Assembly: GCA_016210785.1 (NCBI GenBank) | Contig: JACQTN010000328.1 | Span: 1 to 6,309 of the forward strand | Reading direction: 5' to 3' | Origin: Armatimonadota bacterium | Lineage (GTDB): Bacteria; Sysuimicrobiota; Sysuimicrobiia; Sysuimicrobiales; JACQTN01 | DNA length: 6,309 nucleotides | Shown here: positions 1 to 4,821 of the stretch, piece after piece | How positions within the stretch are numbered: the stretch's first letter is position 1 | Layout: each line of letters starts with the position of its first letter | The notes under the pieces: generated by a model | What the model was told of the DNA's origin: nothing | Seen by the model: the letters and a program-made list of their open reading frames with translations, nothing else | Databases searched by the model: none | Program-made: the position numbers and the translations under genes

Positions 1-102
1 ACGATCATTAGGTGAAGCCGGGGTACCACGGGAATTGCAGCTGTGTGCGCCCATGGCTTGACGGCATCAGCCCCGTACGCTTTTGCTTCGCAAGGGCAGC
101 TG

Positions 103-115
103 ACGGCTCAGCCGT
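103..115. repeat. 13-base palindrome over the stop codon of the small membrane gene
   Basis: ACGGCT (103-108) and AGCCGT (110-115) are perfect inverted copies around one central base. As RNA this gives a 5-bp stem with a 3-base loop right at the stop codon of the 108-374 gene. No T-run follows on the minus strand, so it is not a standard intrinsic terminator. It could be a weak 3' end hairpin or chance. Confidence 0.3.
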
Positions 116-374
116 TACGGGAGTTCTCTTTGTCCGCCTTCTTTTTGGCCCCGATCGCTTTGCCCGCAAGGATACCGGCTAAGATGACAAGGACCTCACG
201 AGGCGACATCTGCCCGGTAGCAAGCGCATATATCGCAACGCCAGCGATGAGAATGGCAATAATATCGGGCCATTCAATTCCTACGGATCCTACCGTCAGT
301 AGCGGCTGAACGCCCGGCAGAATACCTCTACCCGCAAGGATCAGAAACGCGATAATCGCGGCGAGCCATACCAT
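108..374 (-). CDS. Small hydrophobic membrane protein, unknown function
   Basis: I do not recognise this protein. From the ATG at 374-372 it is 88 residues, ending in TGA at 110-108. It is very hydrophobic, with three likely membrane segments at about residues 3-14 (WLAAIIAFLILAG), 37-53 and 59-75. A charged tail follows, starting with a lysine run at 77-79 and ending KENSRNG. The loop between the first two segments is short and rich in Gly and Pro. A GTG at 383-381 in the same frame would add three residues, but the purine-rich AAGGGG (379-384 region) lies about 8 bases before the ATG and overlaps the GTG, so the ATG is preferred. The gene lies about 300 bases downstream of the M20 gene on the same strand, too far to assume one operon. 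Its GC is lower than hyuAB (29 of 60 in 241-300). The size and basic tail recall holin-like or cell-envelope micro-proteins, but there is no family evidence. Confidence 0.6.
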   Translation of the reverse strand: MVWLAAIIAFLILAGRGILPGVQPLLTVGSVGIEWPDIIAILIAGVAIYALATGQMSPREVLVILAGILAGKAIGAKKKADKENSRNG

Positions 375-496
375 GGAAGTCACCCCTTCTGCCGACCACG
401 AGGTGTCCGCACCGGGATCACCTTTGTCTGCTGATCAAATTGCACGTCCCGTGACCGCTACGGCCGCTCGCGACTCTCCAGGCCGCCTACTCCACG

Positions 497-586
497 AGAC
501 GAACCGTCCACAACGTCGCTTCGTAGGCGACGAGGATCATCGGGACAGCCGATCCGCCAGCAGCGCTGGGAATCAGCGGTTCGTCT
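497..586. repeat. Cloverleaf-like nested inverted repeats in the M20/membrane-protein gap
   Basis: This is the main content of the gene-poor stretch 384-679. A perfect 10-bp inverted repeat, AGACGAACCG (497-506) with CGGTTCGTCT (577-586), encloses three successive small hairpins. These are CGTCGC/GCGACG (514-519 and 527-532, 7-base loop), ATCGG/CCGAT (539-543 and 549-553, 5-base loop) and CCAGC/GCTGG (557-561 and 565-569, 3-base loop). Folded as RNA or single-stranded DNA it makes a closed outer stem with three arms. It is not a tRNA: the outer stem is too long, no arm has the T-loop consensus in the right place, and there is no 3' CCA. It does not match the integron attC core consensus (GTTRRRY) either. 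It may be a structured leader or small RNA, a folded DNA site, or partly chance in GC-rich sequence. The strand is undetermined. Confidence 0.4.
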
Positions 587-599
587 AATGGTCATTAGA
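584..599. promoter_or_regulatory. 16-base dyad, possible operator
   Basis: TCTAATG (584-590) and CATTAGA (593-599) are perfect 7-base inverted arms around GT. AT-rich perfect dyads of this length are typical binding sites of dimeric helix-turn-helix repressors. It lies in the gap between the M20 gene and the small membrane gene, about 210 bases upstream of the latter's ATG, and shares three bases with the larger inverted-repeat element on its left. No -35/-10 pair could be placed convincingly beside it, so the regulatory role is inferred from symmetry alone. Confidence 0.35.
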
Positions 600-679
600 T
601 ACACTGAAGACCGGACAGCACCTCTTCCTGGTGAAGAACTTCTGGCGACGCGACAGTTTCTCCGAGGCGGCGACGGACC

Positions 680-2143
680 CTACCCTCCGCCGTAGCGCTC
701 CAGGATCAGGATGTGGCCCAGGACGGCTTCTACGAGACCGCAGACCCTGTCGTCCCCGCGGATGACAAAGTACTCGTTGGGCGCGTGCTGGTGTGCGCCG
801 TATCCCAGGCCTCCGCTGGCCACCGGAAGACTGAGGGGAGGCTTTCCGAGTGCCGCGGCCGGCCAGTAGGGCGCCATCGCAATCAACCCCGGCGCAGGGA
901 GGAGGAGGTACGGCACGCCTGACTCGCGGTACATGGCGAACACGGCGTCTGCGATCTCCGTGTCGTAGCGCGGCTTCAGCCAGTCCACGTCTCCGATGAC
1001 GCGGACCTCCACGTCGCTGTACCCGTGGCGGTCGAGATGGGCACGCAGCAGGTGCAGGAGCCTGTCGCCCCGCTGGTTGGCGTAGTAGCGGCAGTTGTGC
1101 TTGGAGACGAGGCGATGCGGGACGATGGATCCCGCGGTCCCCGGCGTGGTGAGACCTCCCCAGATGCCGTCCAGATTGAACGTCGGCTCGTAGAGGCTGC
1201 GCCTGAGGAGCTCACGGCCCTCCAGATCGTTAATGAACCGCCGGACTTTCGTGGCCTGCTTGATGGATTCGGTATCCATGTAAGGAAGGACCGCGTCCAG
1301 CCGCCGGAGGTCCTCCGCCGAGGGCGGCTCCAGGTCGTCGCGCCAGCCCTCGATCAGAACGGTGTTCCCGTGGTCGGCGGTGATCGTGCTCAGCATGTGG
1401 ATGTGGCGCCAGGCGGGACTGTCCACCTGCCGCTTGAAGATGCCGTGGATATCGTGCTCGGTGGGCCCGCGCCCCCACGCCCGGCCGCTCGTCTCCAGCT
1501 CCACGTACAGGCATCCTTCGCTGCCAAACGCCGGCCTGGCGGTCCCGGAACGGGTCTGGATCATCACCATCAGCGCCGCGTCGGCCGCCCGCACCATGTC
1601 CGCGTGCCGGGCGACGAACTCCTGGATGCCGATGCTCATGCGCTCCTCGTCACCCTCGGCCACCAGGACGATATTGACGGGGAGCGCGCCGTGTTTCCGC
1701 AACACCTTGAGCGCCGACAGAAATGCCGCCTGTGGCCCCTTGCTATTCACGGCGCCGCGCCCCAGCAGGACGGCGTCGAAGCCGAAGGCGCTCATGATCC
1801 GCCCCTCAAAGGGCGGAGCGATCCAGGCCCGTTCGTCGCCGGCAGGCATGGTGTCGTACATCATGTAGACCAGCAGGGTCTTCGCGGCGCCGGCATCCAT
1901 CCGGCCCACCACCACCGGGGCGGCCTCCTGGCCCCACCGCGTCCGGCCGATGGGAACGATCGTGACGCTGTCGAATCCCACCTCCTCCAGGTATCTGGCC
2001 AGGTACCCGGCACCTTCCTCCAGCCCCTCGCCTGTGTTGGAGATCGTCCGCTGGCGGACCCAGCGCTGCAGGTCGGATATCCACTCCTCCTCCCGCGCGC
2101 GGACCTCCGGATAACGCTGCGATACGTCCGGCAGCCGGCCCAC
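680..2143 (-). CDS. M20-family metallohydrolase (peptidase/amidohydrolase) with atypical metal site
   Basis: A 487-residue cytosolic protein with no signal peptide, of usual length for the M20 dipeptidase/ArgE/DapE group. Family landmarks in order: YMMYDTMP (93-100), in the place of the usual GHxDxxP; GRGAVNSKGP (128-137), in the place of GRGxxDxKG; EGDEE (163-167) with the catalytic Glu166 and ligand Glu167; the lid-domain stretch DIHG...VDSPAW (231-245); a GI.GG..TPGTAGSIVP stretch (326-342); and the terminal HAPNEY (453-458) with ligand His453. Asp97 is kept, but Met95 replaces the first ligand His, Asn133 the bridging Asp, and Met194 the ligand Asp/Glu. The start is GTG at 2143-2141, 7 bases after a strong GGAGG. 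The gene follows a toxin-antitoxin module and hyuAB on the same strand, suggesting hydrolysis of an N-substituted amino acid or dipeptide; the substrate is not shown. M20 fold is near certain; activity is open. Confidence 0.92.
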   Translation of the reverse strand: MGRLPDVSQRYPEVRAREEEWISDLQRWVRQRTISNTGEGLEEGAGYLARYLEEVGFDSVTIVPIGRTRWGQEAAPVVVGRMDAGAAKTLLVYMMYDTMPAGDERAWIAPPFEGRIMSAFGFDAVLLGRGAVNSKGPQAAFLSALKVLRKHGALPVNIVLVAEGDEERMSIGIQEFVARHADMVRAADAALMVMIQTRSGTARPAFGSEGCLYVELETSGRAWGRGPTEHDIHGIFKRQVDSPAWRHIHMLSTITADHGNTVLIEGWRDDLEPPSAEDLRRLDAVLPYMDTESIKQATKVRRFINDLEGRELLRRSLYEPTFNLDGIWGGLTTPGTAGSIVPHRLVSKHNCRYYANQRGDRLLHLLRAHLDRHGYSDVEVRVIGDVDWLKPRYDTEIADAVFAMYRESGVPYLLLPAPGLIAMAPYWPAAALGKPPLSLPVASGGLGYGAHQHAPNEYFVIRGDDRVCGLVEAVLGHILILERYGGG

Positions 2144-2150
2144 GTTTCTA

Positions 2151-2155
2151 CCTCC
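2151..2155 (-). promoter_or_regulatory. Ribosome binding site of the M20 gene
   Basis: GGAGG on the minus strand, inside GGGAGGT, with a 7-base spacer to the GTG at 2143. It settles the non-ATG start, since no ATG nearby in this frame has comparable support. Confidence 0.75.
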
Positions 2156-2191
2156 CGGCGGAATCTTCCAACCGCTCTTTCAGCACCCGAA

Positions 2192-2205
2192 CCCGGAGAA
2201 CCGGG
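2192..2205 (-). repeat. Small hairpin in the M20 leader
   Basis: CCCGG (2192-2196) and CCGGG (2201-2205) are perfect inverted arms with a 4-base loop, about 50 bases upstream of the M20 start. There is no T-run after it. It would sit in the 5' untranslated part of an M20 transcript starting in the 240-base spacer (2144-2383). No clear promoter was found in that spacer. Weak evidence for function. Confidence 0.25.
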
Positions 2206-2383
2206 ATCACGGCAGACATGGGATCGCTACTTCCATTCAACGACCCGGCAGCGGCAAATGGCAGCTGGGCCGGCACAACATCCACGAACTCGAGGCGTAT
2301 ATGACTGCGGTGGGCGTTATGCCATCCACATAGGAGATGCGCCCGTCAGGCCGATGGTATCTGGCGCGACGCAGGGGGCAGCG

Positions 2384-2659
2384 TTACCGGCGACGAGTCC
2401 TTCGCGCGATTCCCAGACGACGGCGCATCTCTGCGGTTGACATCCCGCCCTGTGCCTTCTGCCGTTGCCGAGAACGTTCGATGAGCGCGATGAAGTCTGG
2501 ATGGGCGCTCAGGGTCACCGTCTCCAGGTCCGCGTTTCTTACCGGCACGAGCGCCGCAACAGGCTTGCCCCGGACCGTCACAACCACCGGTTCCTTGCGC
2601 ACACTCCTCGCATACTCGGCTAGAGAGGCGGTTGCGTGAGCCATGTCCAGCGTTTTCAT
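2384..2659 (-). CDS. Phd/YefM-family type II antitoxin
   Basis: A 91-residue protein matching the prevent-host-death/YefM antitoxin pattern. The N-terminal DNA-binding half shows ATASLAEYARSV (9-20), corresponding to the helix that follows the first strand. Next comes the very typical segment EPVVVTVRGKPVAALVPV (23-40), the strand pair seen in Phd dimers. The C-terminal half (HPDFIALIERSRQRQ, 53-67, then GGMSTAEMRRRLG, 71-83) is the region that normally folds on and neutralises the toxin. It ends in an arginine-rich tail. The ATG at 2659-2657 overlaps the toxin stop in an ATGA, so its translation is probably coupled to the toxin; an AGGAG lies about 13 bases upstream within the toxin gene. 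The family usually represses its own promoter, alone and with the toxin. Here it is the second gene, the reverse of the common antitoxin-first order. Confidence 0.87.
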   Translation of the reverse strand: MKTLDMAHATASLAEYARSVRKEPVVVTVRGKPVAALVPVRNADLETVTLSAHPDFIALIERSRQRQKAQGGMSTAEMRRRLGIARRTRRR

Positions 2660-2925
2660 AGGTTGATCACCACTCCTCCGATTCGCACCCGGTTGCGCTG
2701 CTTCGCTCCTACGGCCCGGACATATACCACAGGCTCCGGCTCCCTTTCTACATCGTAGTATACTCGCAGATTACCGATGCGTAGTTCCCAGGGAGCCACT
2801 GGATTGAGGCGCATCGGCTTCCGATGTCGTGTTTCTCTCGCCGGCTGATGCTTCAGTTGCCTGTCTATGCCATCAAGCACAGCGGCCTGCTGCCTAACCG
2901 TCAACGATCGCAAATGCTCCTCCAC
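2656..2925 (-). CDS. RelE/ParE-superfamily toxin, probably short at the N terminus
   Basis: From GTG at 2925-2923 this is 89 residues. It carries the signatures of the RelE/ParE-like toxin group: a helical N-terminal hairpin (1-27), ETRHRKPMR (31-39), APWELRIG (44-51), LRVYYDV (53-59) and a C-terminal AVGAKQRNRVRIGG (71-84). Relatives either cleave mRNA at the ribosome (RelE-like) or poison DNA gyrase (ParE-like); which applies here cannot be told. Members normally begin with a short strand (pattern YxIxF) before the first helix. Here the codons just before the GTG read DFSDD, and before those there is an in-frame TGA at 2943-2941, with no start codon between. The GTG also lacks a Shine-Dalgarno site. 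The protein is therefore probably trimmed by several residues and may be weak or inactive. It lies only 45 bases after hyuB and overlaps the antitoxin by 4 bases. Confidence 0.75.
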   Translation of the reverse strand: MEEHLRSLTVRQQAAVLDGIDRQLKHQPARETRHRKPMRLNPVAPWELRIGNLRVYYDVEREPEPVVYVRAVGAKQRNRVRIGGVVINL

Positions 2926-2931
2926 ATCATC

Positions 2932-2943
2932 TGAGAAGTCTCA
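2932..2943. promoter_or_regulatory. Dyad just upstream of the toxin gene, possible autoregulatory operator
   Basis: TGAGA (2932-2936) and TCTCA (2939-2943) are perfect 5-base inverted arms around two bases, ending 6 bases before the toxin GTG. Phd/YefM-type antitoxins bind short palindromes at this place to repress their own operon. Assignment rests on position and symmetry only; the site is short and could be chance. Confidence 0.3.
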
Positions 2944-2970
2944 CGCGCCTGCCCAATCAGGAGGGCCGTG

Positions 2971-4674
2971 CTAGGCGATCGTGGTCCGCCGCCGCGCCGC
3001 GCGCTCGGCTGACGTGGCCGCCGCATCGACCTCCCCGGTCCCCGGGTCTATGACCACGCCGTACTCCTCCCGGGCCGCGGCAACGGTCACGAATCCCTCG
3101 CGCACGTCCTCCGCCACCCGCCCGGGATCGCGCGCCAGGGGATCGCCAAAACCCGCGCCGCCCGGCAGCCACAGGACCAGCTCATCCCCCTTCCTGATGC
3201 GGTGCGGCTCTGCTGTGACCTCCACGCCGTTCAGGGTGAAGTGCCCCGGCATGCCTGCCTTCCCGCCCAGGATGCCGGGAGCCGGGAACTTCAACTTGTC
3301 CGGCCGCACCGCCGCGATCACCGACCGGCCGCCCTTGCACCGGTAGACGATCTCCTGGGCCAGGCCGCCGCGAGTTCGCCCCGCGCCGCCGGAGTCTGCG
3401 ATGAAGCGCTTGCGCACCGCCATCACCGGCGACTGGTTCTCCAGGATCTCCACGGGGGTCACCGTGCCGTTGTACGGGAACGCGGTGGTGGGAAGCCCGT
3501 CCTCCGTGGCGGTGGCGCCTTTGCCGCCGTTGGGGATGACGTGGGCGGCAAAGGTCGACCCGTCGTCGGCCTGGCCGTAGAACGTGACGAGCCAGAAGGA
3601 CCCGCTCCCGGCCTGGACGCGGTCCGGTATGGCCTGCGCCAGCGCGCCATAGATCGCCTGGTGGATGTGGAACGACGTTTTGGACCGGGACTTCACCGGG
3701 CTCGGAAACGTGGTGTTGAGGACGCTGCCTTCGGGGGCGAAGACCCTGATCGGCCGGAACAGCCCTTCATTGTTGGGGATCTCGGGGATGAAGCTCGACT
3801 TGATGGAGTAGTAGACGTCCGCGGCGGCGATGTTGGTGACGCAGTTGATCGACGCGTCGGGAAACTGGGGCGAGGAACCCGTGAAATCGGCGAGCAGGGT
3901 GTCGCCTTCCACCACGATCCGCACCTGGATGCGCACGGGTTCCCTGTAGCCATCCGCCATGTGGACGTAGGCGTACTCGCCGTCCGGGATCTGAGCGATC
4001 GCCTGGCGCATGGCCATCTCGGTGCGCCGCAGGATCTCCTCGGCCAGCTCGCCAAAGTGCTCCACGCCGTAGGCGTCCACGAACTCCACCAGGCGACCGG
4101 CCCCGATCCGTTCCGCGCCCACGATGGCGAACACGTCGCCCAGCACCTGGTCGGGCACCCGCACGTTGGCCTCGATGATGCGCAGGAGCTGGTCGTTGGG
4201 CTCCCCGGCCATGAACAGTTTGGAGGGCGGGATGCGCAGCCCTTCCTCGTAGACGTCCCGGGCATCGAAGTAGTCCAGGCGTCCTCCGATGTCCGAGACA
4301 TGGGCCGCCGTGCCCATGAAGCCGACCGGCCGGCCACCGGCAAACACGGGCATGAAGATGCTCAGGTCGGGCAGGTGACCCGTGCCGATCCACGGGTCGT
4401 TGGTGATCAGCACGTCGCCGGGCCGGAGCGTCTCCGCGGGAAATTGCCGGAGCAGGTGCTTGATGGTCACCGGCAGCATGCAGGTGAAGGCGGGCGAGCT
4501 CATCTGCGACTGCGCCAGGGAGCGCCCCTGTGCGTCCAGCATGATCACCGCGAAGTCGCGCGACTCGCCCACGATCGTGGAGAACGAGGTGCGCACCACC
4601 GCGATGTCCACCTCATCCATGATGGTGATGAGACGGTTCCATTGAATCTCCAGGCTGATGGGATCGATCGGCAT
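2971..4674 (-). CDS. hyuB: Hydantoinase B/oxoprolinase-family subunit
   Basis: A complete 567-residue protein of the HyuB (hydantoinase B) family, of usual length. It is the partner of HyuA; the two together open cyclic amides with ATP (N-methylhydantoin, 5-oxoproline) or, in some relatives, carboxylate ketones. Landmarks: the N-terminal DPISLEIQWNRL (4-15) with SESRDF-like GESRDFAVIM (36-45); TNDPWIGTGHLPD (91-103); HVSDIGG (125-131); DFTGSSPQ (263-270) followed by an Asn/Cys stretch; SPVKSRSKTSFH (325-336); PNGGKGAT (381-388); DSGGAGRTRGG (427-437); and near the end LPGGAGFGDPLARDP (503-517) with the DVREGFVTVAAAREEYGVV tail helix (523-541). The ATG at 4674-4672 is preceded by AGGAG with a 7-base spacer. 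It follows hyuA on the same strand after a 147-base spacer, so the two are probably cotranscribed. Sequence does not tell the substrate. Confidence 0.95.
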   Translation of the reverse strand: MPIDPISLEIQWNRLITIMDEVDIAVVRTSFSTIVGESRDFAVIMLDAQGRSLAQSQMSSPAFTCMLPVTIKHLLRQFPAETLRPGDVLITNDPWIGTGHLPDLSIFMPVFAGGRPVGFMGTAAHVSDIGGRLDYFDARDVYEEGLRIPPSKLFMAGEPNDQLLRIIEANVRVPDQVLGDVFAIVGAERIGAGRLVEFVDAYGVEHFGELAEEILRRTEMAMRQAIAQIPDGEYAYVHMADGYREPVRIQVRIVVEGDTLLADFTGSSPQFPDASINCVTNIAAADVYYSIKSSFIPEIPNNEGLFRPIRVFAPEGSVLNTTFPSPVKSRSKTSFHIHQAIYGALAQAIPDRVQAGSGSFWLVTFYGQADDGSTFAAHVIPNGGKGATATEDGLPTTAFPYNGTVTPVEILENQSPVMAVRKRFIADSGGAGRTRGGLAQEIVYRCKGGRSVIAAVRPDKLKFPAPGILGGKAGMPGHFTLNGVEVTAEPHRIRKGDELVLWLPGGAGFGDPLARDPGRVAEDVREGFVTVAAAREEYGVVIDPGTGEVDAAATSAERAARRRTTIA

Positions 4675-4681
4675 TGCTCCT

Positions 4682-4686
4682 CTCCT
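4682..4686 (-). promoter_or_regulatory. Ribosome binding site of hyuB
   Basis: AGGAG on the minus strand, 7 bases before the ATG at 4674. A second AGGAG lies only 2 bases from the ATG within the repeated GAGAGGAGAGGAG tract, so the ribosome may have overlapping sites. It supports the chosen hyuB start. Confidence 0.7.
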
Positions 4687-4752
4687 CTCTCAGTGGCCAG
4701 AGCCGTTGCGAGTTCGTCCGGGAAAAGTGCCCGCCTCCAGCCGAACTCCCCC

Positions 4753-4790
4753 CTCACCCTACCCTCTCCCCCGGCGGGGAGAGGGGTGAG
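4753..4790. repeat. REP-like palindromic hairpin between hyuA and hyuB
   Basis: CCCTCTCCCC (4762-4771) and GGGGAGAGGG (4776-4785) form a perfect 10-bp stem with loop CGGC. It is extended by CTCAC (4753-4757) with GTGAG (4786-4790) after a 4-base bulge (4758-4761), giving 15 pairs in all. The CTCACCCT..CCTCTCCCC/GGGGAGAGG pattern is a kind of dispersed intergenic palindrome I recall from many GC-rich bacterial genomes; only one copy is in this window. There is no T-run, so it is not a standard terminator. Lying in a transcribed spacer, it may slow read-through or protect the upstream hyuA transcript from 3' exonucleases, changing the hyuA to hyuB ratio. That role is inferred. Confidence 0.75.
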
Positions 4791-4821
4791 AGGTATCCCA
4801 GCGGGTGCTCGGGTCCCGCAA

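Noticed and set aside
497..586. tRNA or integron attC interpretation of the cloverleaf element
   Set aside because: The 10-bp outer stem, the lack of a TTCRANY T-loop arm in the correct place and the absence of CCA exclude a tRNA. The stem sequence GTTCGTC does not meet the GTTRRRY attC core, and no integrase is present.
497..586. Miniature transposon bounded by the 10-bp inverted repeats
   Set aside because: The flanking bases show no target-site duplication, and 90 bases with internal hairpins fit a folded element better.
373..588. Plus-strand frame of 71 codons in the gap before the M20 gene
   Set aside because: No recognisable family, weak start context, composition like non-coding GC-rich DNA, and it covers the inverted repeats.
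1025..2440. Plus-strand open frame of 471 codons opposite the M20 gene
   Set aside because: Antisense shadow of a clear M20 coding sequence; it shows no family motif and its composition is typical of GC-rich antisense frames.
4753..4790. Rho-independent terminator after hyuA
   Set aside because: The hairpin is strong but no T-run follows on the minus strand, and the adjacent hyuB is expected to be on the same transcript.
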